DNA from: Chara braunii
Lineage: Eukaryota > Streptophyta > Charophyceae > Charales > Characeae
NCBI GenBank assembly: GCA_003427395.1
Contig: BFEA01000155.1
Span: forward strand, 2,262,047 to 2,295,370
Direction of reading: 5' to 3'
DNA: 33,324 nt
Part shown: positions 9,390-18,475 of the stretch, one piece after another
Layout of the letters: each line of letters starts with the position of its first letter
How positions within the stretch are numbered: the first letter of the stretch is position 1
Made by a program: the position numbers and the translations under genes
Notes under the pieces: model-generated
Told to the model about the DNA's origin: nothing
The model's input: the letters and a program-made list of their open reading frames with translations, nothing else
Database searches by the model: none

Positions 9390-9402
9390 AAGGGGAATGG
9401 AA
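9390..9402 (+). promoter_or_regulatory. Polypurine tract of element B
   Basis: Thirteen purine-rich bases (AAGGGGAATGGAA) lie immediately before the TG of the 3' LTR, 27 bases after the polyprotein stop. They would prime plus-strand DNA synthesis. The related element C has AAGGGGGATGGAA in the same position. Confidence 0.85.
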
Positions 9403-10513
9403 TGTGGGGAATGTGTCGTCAGGGGCCCCTGAACAACATGGATATGTTAAGGACTGTCGCCCCTGCAAGCCTCATACTCACCCTAAGTGAAGGTGGGCCT
9501 GAATATCCACGAGAGGCCCTTATCTCAACAATTTCCAACTCAGACAGTTGCTGCACGCCAGTTGGTTGCAGTGCAACCTGGGCCTCACCCTGGCCTCTTC
9601 CAAAAGAAGCAGCTGCGTCAGGCAGTTGAGCCCAGGACGCCGGTGGTTGCGCCCGGGGCACACGCAGTGTGAGGCTGACACATCACGAAGTGGCCACGGG
9701 CCAATGAGAATGCAGCATTGTCGTCACATCTACCCCGCGGGGCCAATGCAAACACATCAAACATACGGAGCCCGAAAAATCCTGGGTGTGCCCAACTGAA
9801 AAGGGCCCAGGCCCTCAACTTTAGAGATCGCATGGGCGCAGACACTGGGGCCCGACCAGAAGCTACGGGAAACTTCCGCGGCCAGGCCCAGACAGTCCAG
9901 CAGCAGCAGCATCTCCCATATAGGGAGGAGGCCAGAAAGTCTTGGGTATTCTGGCCTAGACAGGCAATGCGGACACGCTACTGCGATGCAGCGCAAGTGT
10001 CTGCATTGCGCTAGCGCTGGCTGGGGTGGGTGCGGGCGCTGACAGGTGTGGGACGCTGCAGAGCAGCAGGGCGCCGAGCAGCCACAGCCGGGCTGCAGGG
10101 ACGCGGGCAGGTGGAGGCGACGGTGGTCTTCAGGATGGTCTTCAGGAAGGAGACGCAGGTGTGGGTGGACAAAGGGTGATGAGGGGAATCGAGAGTACGT
10201 ACCTGCTGTATGTGGGAGGTCGGCATTGGTGTTGACGTCATGTGAGCCTGTTGCTCGAATGTAGATAGGCTAGGTAGGATGAGTAGAGTAGGCTGGGCGC
10301 TGGGTGCCAGACAGTAGGAGCTACATTGAATACTGTGTTGGTGTGGCCTGAGCGCTTGGACATTGGCTCACGAGTTCATTGTGTCGCTGTTATTTGGATG
10401 GAATCTTGGTGCATTTGAGCTCTCTGCTTGTTACATGACTATCTGGACTTCTGCATAATTTTGCAACTTGGTTTTCTGAAATTTCTGTATATCGCTCTCG
10501 CTCATATTCAGCA
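9403..10513 (+). mobile_element. 3' LTR of element B (1111 bp)
   Basis: The LTR starts TGTGGGGAATG directly after the polypurine tract and ends CATATTCAGCA. It aligns with the LTRs of element C at the start (GGGGCCCCT, CCTAAGTGAAGG, GGCCTGAATAT), in the middle (ATATAGGGAGGAGG against ATATAGGAAGAGAGG, and TACGTACCTG), and at the end (CTCTCTGCTTGT, CAACTTGGTTTTCTG, CTCATATTC). It therefore belongs to the same family but is clearly diverged. ATATAGG near 9920 could be the TATA element. No 5' partner exists in the window. Confidence 0.88.
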
Positions 10514-10522
10514 AAAACAAAA

Positions 10523-10868
10523 TAAAAAAACGGTTTCATTCTCAAATGAGCAGATTCTTGCATTTTCCGTAAATGAAGTCCTCGAGGGGCTTGCTATCGA
10601 CCGGAGAAAAAAAGCATGGTCAATACCAACCTCTTCGAGTACTAGATTTTCTTTTTGATGTTTGAGCGCTGCCAATCAAAAAGAGACTTGCTATTTCTCT
10701 TTTCCACATGCCATTATTTGGGAAAAGTAAAAATAAAAATAAAAATAAAAAAATGGTTTCATTCTCAAATGAGCAGATTCTTCTATTTGCATAGAAAATA
10801 AAGTACTCGAGGGGCTCGCTATCGACCGGAAAAAAAAAGCACGGTCGATACCATCTTCGAGTACTTCC
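10523..10868. repeat. Two ~120-bp direct repeats, each with a hairpin
   Basis: Copy 1 (about 10523-10645) and copy 2 (about 10746-10868) share GGTTTCATTCTCAAATGAGC, then AGATTCTT, then CTCGAGGGGCT, GCTATCGACCGG, an A-run, AGCA and TTCGAGTACT. In copy 2 two 9-bp arms pair perfectly: 10802-10810 with 10857-10865 (AGTACTCGA/TCGAGTACT), and 10820-10828 with 10842-10850 (TATCGACCG/CGGTCGATA), around a loop rich in A. Copy 1 has the same fold with a few mismatches. Copy 1 begins right after the LTR of element B. The identity is unknown: it could be a fold-back element or a structured non-coding RNA remnant. Confidence 0.8.
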
Positions 10869-11690
10869 TATTATTCGGAGAAAAAAAAGAAAAACAACAA
10901 AAACAAAATTAAAACAGAACTCCAAAATATACAAACGTCTTGATTTTGCCGTCCCACAGGTATCGCCGCGGGACACTTTACCTTACTCGTTTGTTAGTGG
11001 AACGGAGCCCCTGTTTCTGCATTTTATCCTGGGGGTGAGGTGATACTTGCATTTTTTTCCACTTCTGTTTTTTTTCCCCTTCGTTTCTCTTGCATTTTAT
11101 CCTGGGTGCGAAGCGCTGGTTCGGGGCATTCTGTTGGCAGGGTGGTGTCAGGAGGCGTGGGTGACTGTGTGTCCGAACAACGGGCAACGGGGGCTCCGTT
11201 GGAACCCGTTGAATCGCCCCAGGGGTCCGTTGAATCCCGTTTAACAGAAAAACGGGGGTCTACCGTTGTATAAGAAAAAACTGGATGGGCACGTTGGGCC
11301 TCGGACACGTGGCCCTATGCGCCCAAACACTAAAAACAGGGGAAAAAAAATAAAAAAATTGACCCCTATTAACAGGGTGGGGTGGGCAAACATGCCCCTC
11401 TTCCAAAAATCAAACTGCAAGAGGGAAAAAAGTTGGGGCCACCCTATACCCCAACATTGTGAGCACATATATGTGCATGTGGGTGCATGCCCTTTTTTCC
11501 AATCTATTCGTCCAGTCTCATTTCCGATGGGTCCCTACCACGCCTACGTAATATCATGGACCCCTCGTGCAGCAGAGATGGACATTCGACTTTTTGACTG
11601 CCTGTGTGGGCCGAGAATATATAGTCTGGATTCAAATTCAGGTTTGTGGCACTCTGAGCGTCACAGTTACGGGTAACTAATTCTCTGTTC
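10869..11690. other. Non-coding stretch, no feature recognised
   Basis: AT-rich and homopolymer-rich DNA with several short open frames on both strands, none resembling a known protein. A 40-base T-rich block near 11047-11095 and GC-rich patches near 11100-11330 are present, but nothing supports a gene. Confidence 0.5.
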
Positions 11691-11691
11691 T

Positions 11692-11816
11692 CTTTTGTTT
11701 CTCGTTTTTCTTTTGTTTTCTCGTTTTTTCTTTTGTTTTCTCGTTTTTTCTTTTGTTTTCTCGTGTTTTCTTTTGTTTTCTCATTTTTCTTTTGTTTTTT
11801 CTCGTTTTCCTTTTCT
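11692..11816. repeat. Minisatellite, ~20-bp unit (TTTTCTTTTGTTTTCTCG)
   Basis: The unit TTTTCTTTTGTTTTCTCG, with one to three extra T residues, is repeated about six times with small variants (CGTG, CAT). The tract is strongly pyrimidine-rich. Long phenylalanine-rich reading frames over it reflect composition only. Confidence 0.9.
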
Positions 11817-11909
11817 TAGGAGTACGTGCAGTGGCCCTAAGGGCCTCTACTCACCACATGCACAAAAGACAAAACATATGGTGGCGTATTATTCCACATT
11901 CTACCAGAA

Positions 11910-11965
11910 TATCCCTTTTTTTTTTTTTTTTTGAACGCCCAGGGGTGAAGTCCCACCGCCCAAGT
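11910..11965 (-). mobile_element. Possible poly(A)-tailed SINE-like 3' end
   Basis: On the minus strand the sequence GGCGGTGGGACTTCACCCC is followed by TGGGCGTTC and about 18 A residues. The same core (GGCGGTGGGACTTCACCCC, AGGGTGTT) occurs on the plus strand at 12570-12606 without the tail. A repeated core with a terminal poly(A) suggests a short retroposon end, but no promoter boxes are visible. Confidence 0.35.
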
Positions 11966-12569
11966 TTAGTTTAGAAAACGCAACCGTGTGACACCATTTT
12001 GACATTAATAAATTCGAAACAAAAAATTAAAAAACTGAAAAAAAACGCTAGAAACAGCTTTTCTCCTTATTCTTGATTAAGTAACTCGGAGAAATGAAAC
12101 ACGTCTGGCACAGTCGGAGTGAATGTCTCCGTGGAAAAAGGATACTTCCCGCGGTGAGGGGACAGGAGGTCACCATTCGTAAAATGGACAGGGACAACGT
12201 GGATGGCCAGATGCGTTCATTGCCCAAAAAAGGAAGAGAGTTTGATGCGAGAGAGCCAAACACAGCTGTCAGAGCTCCTCCGTTTCAGGGTGTAATGATA
12301 TCTAAAAAAATAAAAAAAACGAAAGGCACATACGTGTACCCTACCCTCGGTAGGGTAGTTTTCTCAACGGAAAATGGCTTCCCGAGCAAACCAAAAGGGC
12401 CAACGCATACTACAAAACGGATTTCACGTCAAAAAAAAAATCTACAAAATGACCAAATCTAATAGGTTATTCTCCTGTATTTCGGTACCCTTAGATTCTC
12501 AATACATCAACGGCAGAGCTCCGTCCCACCATGCCACACGTGATAGAAAGCTCAGCGTTGAGAAAACTC
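11966..12569. other. Unassigned stretch with one 122-codon open frame
   Basis: A plus-strand frame at 12094-12462 encodes a basic, lysine-rich 122-residue sequence. It has no signal peptide, no membrane span and no motif I recognise, and the following sequence is A-rich. I do not call it a gene because composition alone could produce it and nothing around it supports transcription. Confidence 0.3.
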
Positions 12570-12606
12570 AACTTCGGCGGTGGGACTTCACCCCAGGGTG
12601 TTGTAG
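12570..12606 (+). repeat. Second copy of the GGCGGTGGGACTTCACCCC core
   Basis: This short segment repeats, in opposite orientation, the core found next to the poly(A) run at 11910-11965. It continues into unrelated sequence (TTGTAGAGGCGAAGG). Confidence 0.6.
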
Positions 12607-12848
12607 AGGCGAAGGACCAGACCCGCGGTGATTGCTGGTAGCAGCAGCCAATGGTTGTACTGACAGGGCAGACCACCTACCCTACCCATCCCCACATTGT
12701 ACTCCCAGCGCACCCCCTGTCCCTACTGTTATACCGCGTCAAACGCGGGGACGCAGCCATTCTGGTAGCATGCTTTATGCTCTAGACAGTAAGCTTGGCA
12801 AAGGTCTTATGAAGTGGGGAATGGGCAGCCTTCTGGATGGTAGTGTCC

Positions 12849-13060
12849 AAGGCCAACTCTCTCCCACACACCACACCCAACCCACTCACACGCGGACTCA
12901 CACCCGTGTTGGCTGAAGACTTTACTGATATCGACTGGGAGGATCCAGCTCACTATCTCAGTTGGATGGCACCAAGAGTGCCACAGGCGGCGGTGGGCAT
13001 TGAACCCACAACCTCCTGAATGCCACTTGCGTGCCTAACCAATTGAGCTAGGACGCTGGA
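12849..13060 (-). mobile_element. tRNA-derived SINE, copy 1
   Basis: On the minus strand the element starts with a tRNA-like head. An A box, TAGCTCAATTGG, lies at 13039-13050 and a B box, GGTTCAATGCC, at 12996-13006, about 32 bases apart, the usual spacing for an internal RNA polymerase III promoter. The anticodon arm and acceptor stem do not form a proper tRNA. A tail of about 130 bp follows and ends in a GTGTGAGTGGGTTG-like GT-rich stretch and GGCCTT. A second copy with the same head-to-tail order lies at 23944-24137. Together this defines a SINE family in this genome; transcription is inferred. Confidence 0.8.
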
Positions 13061-13787
13061 TGGAGCCCAGATTTTTCTATCGCAGGAGGAAAAAAAAAAA
13101 AAAACTGTAAAATGAATAGCAAGCTACTGAGGGCTGTACCACCCACACGCGGCCAGGAAAAAGGGCATTTCGAGCTCTGAACTACTAGCTGTGTATCTAC
13201 CTGTGTTCTGCCAGAAGATTCATGCTCATGTTGCACGTTTGGTCAGTAGTGGAGCAAGGCCCTCGATCTCCTCAGCTCTCGAGGCAAAGGTAAGTGCGTT
13301 TTTCCTTCTTTTTTTTTCCAAAAGTCAATACGTTTTTTTTTCCCTCTTTCTTAGTAAGCGCTGCCAACGAGGCAGGGCAGTCCGTTCTAGATTTCGTTGC
13401 TTGGGCGTAGTAAACAGGAGAATGCTTCGATACTGTATGTCTGGGAAGATGCAGTAGAAGAGAAAAAAAAAAAAAAAGTGGAAACGACCCAGACCCAAAT
13501 CTGCCAACAAGTGCGTTTTTGTTTTTTCCATTGTGTTTATGTTTTTGATTTTTTTTAAATATACTCAAACATCAAAAAATAAAAATAAAAATGTAGGGTT
13601 GTAGTGCCCGAAAAGACCTACAGGCTAAAACCCCATTTTTTTTATTTTTATTTTTTGGATTATGTTTAGCCCAGGAAAAAAATCATCGCAGAACCCGTTT
13701 ATACCCATCCAATGGGCGTTTCAACTGGGATTCGACGCGGATTCAACGCGGAACCCGCTTTGAATCTAGAATCGGACACACAGGGGG
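13061..13787. other. Non-coding stretch rich in A and T runs
   Basis: Several A- or T-runs of 10-16 bases (13088, 13310, 13338, 13464, 13637) alternate with mixed sequence. Open frames here are short and unrecognised. CGAGGCAAAGGTAAGTG near 13280 looks like a splice donor by sequence, but nothing else supports an exon. Confidence 0.5.
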
Positions 13788-13895
13788 TGATACTCTGTGG
13801 GTTGGGTCACACATACTATGTGGACTGGGTTTTCTGCTACGGGATACTTTGTGGGGTGGGTCACGCATACGAGGTGGACTGGATGGTACTATCTA
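13788..13895. repeat. 54-bp imperfect tandem repeat, two units
   Basis: TACTCTGTGGGTTGGGTCAC at 13791 recurs as TACTTTGTGGGGTGGGTCAC at 13845, followed in both by GCATAC/ACATAC and GTGGACTGG. The 54-bp period keeps a reading frame open, but the encoded residues match nothing I know. Confidence 0.85.
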
Positions 13896-14950
13896 GCCTC
13901 CGGCGGATCAATCATCAATGCAGGGTACCAGGTGGTTTACGCTACCTGTGCTGGGTGGGACTATGCAGGCTATCTGGGTGATGCTATGTGGCCTGTGCTG
14001 CCAAAACACCCCTCCTTCCCTCCCCCCTCATCCTCCCTTTCCCCTCAAAATATGGAAAACCAAAAAAAACTTGCCCCCAAGAGCCAGAACCGCGATGTTC
14101 TTGACGAGTTGGAAGCCCTTTCACTGTGTACTTGTATTTTTCCCTTTTTTCCTCTTCAAAGCCGGGTAGCCGACAACATCCAATCCCATCACAATTACTC
14201 TTCATGACCTGTTTACCAACACTTTCCTGTCGACTGTGTTTTTTTTTTTTTTTTCGGGGGGGGTAACGGGGGGTGGTTGTTGCACCGCTCAATCACAGGG
14301 CCCAATCCCATTACCACAGAGGATTGGATTGAGCAACTGAATTTCGGTAGGTCTGTTGTTCTTGTTTTCTTGTGGGGATCTGGATCAGCTTTAAGTAGAG
14401 ATGCAGAAGAGAAGGTCAACTGTAATTTTCTGTAGGGCTCCACAAACATGTCCAAACCCGGGCACTAAACCATCATTATTTCTGATGGATTTCTCTCCAG
14501 GGCTGGAAACGCCCTGCGTGCCAAAAAAGAAGAAGGGTGCAGGCCTTCTGTTGTCAGGAGCCACCAGCCATTTTTCTTTGGAGGCCGAGCCCTGAAAGTT
14601 GCGGCAGCATGTGAGCCGAGACTTTGAAAAAATGGCTGGGAAATGTACTGGTAGCTTAACATTCATCCTCCTTGCTCGTGGGACCTTGCCGCAGACGTGT
14701 CCTTGCATTTGAACATCCCTGGTCCCTCTATGCACGTGAGGAGGGGCCAACTTGGACCGTGCCCCACTTGCAGACTTTCAGTTTCTGATTTCAAGTAATT
14801 TTCAATTTGGGTATAACGTGGCCGTGAGATTTTGAGATTGGATGGCAGGGACCCATGGATAATCGAAACGAGAACTAAATGTCCTCAGGTGGGTCATGGG
14901 CCTGGGAAAGCGCAAAAGGACAAAAACATCTGACATTACTCCATCACATT
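13896..14950. other. Non-coding stretch, no gene recognised
   Basis: Mixed-sequence DNA containing a T-run followed by a G-run at 14239-14275. A palindromic patch (CCATCATTATTTCTGATGG) lies near 14470. A minus-strand frame of 119 codons (14391-14750) has no recognisable domain. Confidence 0.5.
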
Positions 14951-14984
14951 TTGAGCTCCTGGCGTGGGCCCTGCACCTTTGCTC

Positions 14985-15045
14985 TTTATTTTTTTTTAAG
15001 CCATAGAGTCATAAACCCATCACCACTGAGGTGGACAAGAGCAAC
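14985..15045 (-). mobile_element. Possible poly(A)-tailed SINE-like fragment
   Basis: On the minus strand CCACCTCAGTGGTGATGGGTTTATG is followed after a few bases by an A-run. A related segment with the same order (CCTCAGAGGTGATGGGTCC, then A-run) lies at 15247-15310. A more distant one lies near 14243-14330. The shared body plus A tail suggests a short retroposon family. Confidence 0.35.
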
Positions 15046-15246
15046 ATACAAGCTAAGTGCAAGCACTTGTTCGCCAATGAGGTAGAAAATCGGACGAATG
15101 AGTAACATGCAAGACGATGCACAACACAAGACAATGAAGACAGATGAAAAGAACCCTTGGGCGCATCAATTCCAAAAATATCAACTGAAGCACAGTGAAG
15201 TAGGTGCGAAGCACCATAAACATGAAGCACAACTGGCAGAACTGCC

Positions 15247-15450
15247 TTGTTCTTTTTTTTTTTCAAAGCGGTGGACCCATCACCTCTGAGGCGGTTTGGG
15301 GTAGTGGCTCTAAGTACGACGCCTTACAGGTACCCCTGCATGTTGGAAGATCTCCCACGGATGGCCTGTACCCGTGAATGTTGGGAGATCCGACGGATGG
15401 GTTGCATTCGTGAGTGTTGGGAGATCCCACAGATGGGGTTTGAACGAACG
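15247..15450 (-). mobile_element. Possible SINE-like copy with poly(A) tail and internal tandem repeat
   Basis: On the minus strand a B-box-like GTTCAAACCCC (about 15427-15437) precedes three 36-38-bp tandem units. CCTCAGAGGTGATGGGTCCACC and an A-run of about 11 (15250-15263) follow. The order of a possible internal promoter, body and A tail fits a SINE, but I see no good A box at the expected distance. Confidence 0.35.
15341..15450. repeat. 36-38-bp tandem repeat, three units
   Basis: TGTTGGGAGATCC-like words start at 15341, 15379 and 15415, each followed by CGGATGG or CAGATGG and a TGCATTCGTGA-like end. The units differ by substitutions and a 2-base indel. Confidence 0.85.
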
Positions 15451-15567
15451 ACCACAAAGAAAAAGGACAATGAGAAACACCTTAGTACCTTCCCCCCCCC
15501 GGGGAGGCTATTCCTTCACACTGGTGCCACAGGTGCACCACCTCCTTCTCACCAAATGTTTTGGGTG

Positions 15568-16655
15568 TGCAAGGAATATGAGTGTGAACGATATGCAGAA
15601 AACCAAGTTGCGAAATCACACAGATGTTCAAGTAGTCGTGTACAAGCAGAGAGCACACTTGCTCCGAGAATCCATCCAACTAGAGGAATACAATGAAGGC
15701 ATGAGACAATGTTCAAGCCCTCAGGCCACACCAACACAGTATCCACAGTCGCTCCTCTCTGTCAGGCGCCCAGCGCCTAGCCTACCCTCCTCGACTATCC
15801 TACCTACAGCTGTGTTCACGCAACAGGCTCACATCGACTCTCAAAGACCAATGTGCATGATGCCAACACCATAGCCGACCTCTCTTCATGCACCAGGTAC
15901 GTATCTCGTCACCCTCATCAAAACTCGATAACCCACACACTCGCCTCTTTCCCTGAAGACCACCTGATCACCCTCTTACCCCCTAGTGCCCAGCAGCCTG
16001 GATATGGCTGCCCGCGCTCCGCTGCCCTGCAGCGCCCCACTTCATCTCAACGCGCCCCGCAAGCGCACTGCCCGCAACGCAGCATCCAATGCAGCAGCGC
16101 AGCAGCGTGACCGCATTGCCTGTGCGGGCCAGAATGCCTGGCCTGGGCTGCCTCTCTTCCTATATGGAAGTGGCAGCCTCCTGGATGCTGCGTGTGGCCT
16201 GGCTGGAAGCTTCCAGTAGCTTCCGGTTGGGCCCCAGTTCCTGCGCCCAGGCCAGAGACTACAGTTGAGGGCATGCGTGGGCCCTTTACAGTTGGGCACG
16301 GCCTGAGTCTCCAGACTTTCGTTTGCTGCATTTGCACAGGACGTCGACAGTACGGCTTTTGCATAGGCTGGTGGCCACTTCATGATGTATTGGCCCTGCT
16401 TTATGTGTATGTGCCCAGGTGCAACTGCCAAGGCCTGGGCCAACTGTACGACGCAGCTTAGTAAGGCTCGCACGTCCACTCAACCAACTGGCGGGCTGCA
16501 ACAGCCTGAATACCCATATATGAAAATGTTGAATTTTGGCCTCTGATGAATATTCAGGCCTCCCTTCACTTAGGGCGGGCACTCGGCTTGCTGGGAGGCT
16601 CTGCCCGGGACATGTGTATGTCTGATAGGGGCCCCGTGAGGGCTCATTCCTCGCA
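15568..16655 (-). mobile_element. 3' LTR of element C (1088 bp)
   Basis: On the minus strand this LTR starts TGCGAGGAATGAGCCC right after the polypurine tract and ends CATATTCCTTGCA. It matches 21722-22813 along its whole length with scattered substitutions and small indels, the largest near 15590-15610 and 16320-16345. A possible TATA element is CCATATAGG near 16160 on the minus strand, conserved in the LTR of element B. Confidence 0.93.
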
Positions 16656-16668
16656 TTCCATCCCCCTT
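16656..16668 (-). promoter_or_regulatory. Polypurine tract of element C
   Basis: On the minus strand AAGGGGGATGGAA directly precedes the TG of the 3' LTR, as expected for the plus-strand primer. It corresponds to AAGGGGAATGGAA in element B. Confidence 0.85.
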
Positions 16669-16693
16669 AGCTTCGAAAGTCCGCTGAGATGCT

Positions 16694-17397
16694 TCATGTT
16701 GGTGCCTTCCCCTTTACTTTCCTCTCATACTCCGCGATGATCTGAGGAGCTGTCTTGACCAGTTCTTCCCTGGTAAACCACCGATCTTCCTTCGGGTCAA
16801 TATGATGCCTGAACCGTACTTTGTACTCCCTTAACAGGTTCGGGCGGTCTACCCCTGCCAGCTGGCTTGGGAACATGCGTGTCTCTGTGTTCCAGGATAT
16901 CGTTGACGTCCACGTGGCCATCCATGGTTGGGGGCAGCATAGATACCCTTGATGAGAACTGTTTTGTCTCAGCGAAAGGAGTGAGCTTTGAGGCATGAAA
17001 CATAGGGTGAGTGCGTATATGACCAGGGATGTGGATAACGTACGAGGGACCATCCATCCACAACATCCAGGACTTCCAAGGGACCAAAGTATTGAGGCAG
17101 TAGTTTCCTAGAGATGCTGAACTGCCCCTGCCAGCCGGCTTGGGAACATGCGTGTCTCTGTGTTCCAGGATATCGTTGACGTCCACGTGGCCATCCATGG
17201 CTGTGGGCAGCATTGATACCCTTGATGGGAACTGTTTTGTCTCAGCGAAAGGAGCGAGCTTTGAGGCATGAAACACAGGGTGAGTGTGTATATGACCAGG
17301 GATATGGATAACGTACGAGGGATCATCCATCCACAACATCCAGGACTTCCAAGGGACCAAAGTATTGAGGCATTAGTTTCCTAGAGATGTTGAACTC
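16694..17397 (-). pseudogene. Integrase C-terminal domain and chromodomain-like tail with an internal duplication (element C)
   Basis: The minus strand encodes PWKSWMLWMDDPSYVIHIPGH, HASKLAPFAETKQFPS, MDGHVDVNDILEHRDTHVPK and a PAGRG linker. Nearly the same 91 residues then appear again before the frame continues toward the chromodomain-like part. That part is read in a shifted frame at 16694-16860 (REYKVRFRH, DRWFTREEL, IIAEYERK). The duplication is 273 bp, in frame, with about 5% differences between units. The stop is about 40 bases before the polypurine tract. The module normally targets integration to chromatin; whether the doubled form ever functioned is unknown. Confidence 0.85.
16852..17397. 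repeat. 273-bp tandem duplication in element C
   Basis: Units 16852-17124 and 17125-17397 match along their whole length, from CCCCTGCCAG to GAGATGYTGAACT. The offset is exactly 273 bases (91 codons). Confidence 0.92.
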
Positions 17398-18260
17398 CTG
17401 TCCCAGTTCACTAGCCTTAACACAGACACGTTCCCCTACCTGAAATGTGGACTGTCAGCGACACTTGTTCTCAGAAGCAATCATTGCTTCCTAGGACTTC
17501 TTGATGTTCTCGACAGCTTGCTGCAACTTCTTGTGCAGGACACCAAACTCGATGGTTCCAGGAGTTGCAGCAGGTCGGTTTTCAGGAAGGAGGAAGTCTA
17601 TTGCAGATCTAGGCTTCCACTCCAGATGCAGCTGATTTGGGTTGACCCCGGTGGTGCTGTGTATAGCGTTATTGTACAGACTGGTGATGAGAGGTAATTT
17701 CTCATCCCATTCATTCTGGCTGGGCTTAATATAATGCCTCAGCAGATGCTGCACCACCCGGTTCATCTGTTCAGCCTGCCCATTGGCTTCGGGATGATTC
17801 CCAAAAACCATTTGGAGCTGGCTGCCCATCTGTTCAGGTGCCTTCTTCCACATCTCGCTTGTGAAATGCACATCTCTATCACTAACGATCGTCTTTGGCA
17901 GTCCAAAGTCAAGCACCTAGTTATCCATTAATAACTTGATGACGTGTTCAGTCCTAGTGATCTTCGGCATGGCAGTTAGTCTAGCAAATGTAGTGAACCT
18001 ATCAACTATAATGAAAAAATGTCTCTTGCCACTCTTGCTGGTCACGAGGGTATCCATGGAGATACTCTGCCCCGGACCAGCAGGGATGGGTAGAGGCTTA
18101 GGAACCCAAGCGGAGCTTGACCGCGACTTGTCCCGCTGACAGACCTAACAAGTGTGTACATACTTCTTTACATTGTCTAGCATGTTAGGCCTCCAGAATC
18201 GTTGTACTACATTAGCACTAGTCCTCTTTTAGCTGAAATGTCCCGTTGCATCGTGGCACT
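17398..18260 (-). pseudogene. Integrase, zinc-binding region and catalytic core (element C)
   Basis: This is the most complete integrase in the window. On the minus strand the zinc-binding part shows ECHDATGHFS and later the Cys pair around HTC-stop-VCQR. The core follows with SISMDTLVTS (first Asp), IVSDRDVHFTSEMW (second Asp) and GNHPEANGQAEQMNRVV (Glu), so the DDE triad is still readable. Stops occur at the Cys pair and at DN-stop-VLDFGLPK, and there are frameshifts near 18250 and between 17490 and 17400. The longest open part is 17916-17491. It would have inserted the element's DNA copy into the genome. Confidence 0.86.
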
Positions 18261-18475
18261 CACCTAAAAATAAACCTTTTAAACCTTGTCTTCTCAAGAA
18301 AGACTAACCCATTCACCATCACAAACTCGTCAGTGGTGGCCTTGTTGATGATGTCCATCGTGATAGGGTATTCCTTGTAAGCTTCCCCCAATGATCGAGT
18401 AACGTTCTCAGAAAGGCCAAACTCATAAATCAGTGCACCTAGGTAATCTGCCCTATGAGACAATGCATCCGCAAC
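18261..18475 (-). pseudogene. RNase H C-terminus and linker to integrase (element C)
   Basis: On the minus strand VADALSHRADYLGA gives the conserved end of the RNase H domain, followed by the variable linker (YEFGLSENV, YPITMDI, TTDEFVMVNGLVF) leading to integrase. The frame continues to a TGA near 18262. The first 42 bases are repeated on the far side of the N run. Confidence 0.82.

Larger units (their letters stand above)
5746..10513 (+). mobile_element. Element B: 5'-truncated Ty3/gypsy retrotransposon with 3' LTR (family 2)
   Basis: Plus-strand gag, CCHC knuckle, protease, RT, integrase and chromodomain-like tail are followed by a polypurine tract (9390-9402) and a TG...CA LTR (9403-10513). 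Gag begins abruptly near 5746, head to head with element A, so the gag N-terminus, leader, primer site and 5' LTR are missing. Internal damage includes frameshifts, a 73-bp RT duplication, loss of the RT catalytic aspartates, and a deletion from the start of RNase H into the middle of integrase. The gag, integrase tail and LTR match element C, so B and C belong to one family. Confidence 0.93.

Noticed and set aside
11692-11934. Phenylalanine-rich membrane protein
   Set aside because: The hydrophobic frame is produced by the T-rich minisatellite; no start context or other support.
12094-12462. 122-codon open frame as a host gene
   Set aside because: No recognisable domain, lysine-rich composition driven by A-runs, and no promoter, splice or neighbour evidence.
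13000-13066. A functional tRNA gene on the minus strand
   Set aside because: A and B boxes are present, but no acceptor stem or anticodon arm pairs properly, and the same sequence with its tail recurs at 23944; a SINE explains both.
13275-13300. Exon boundary at AAGGTAAGTG
   Set aside because: The donor-like word stands alone; no coding exon, acceptor or partner exon can be seen on either side.
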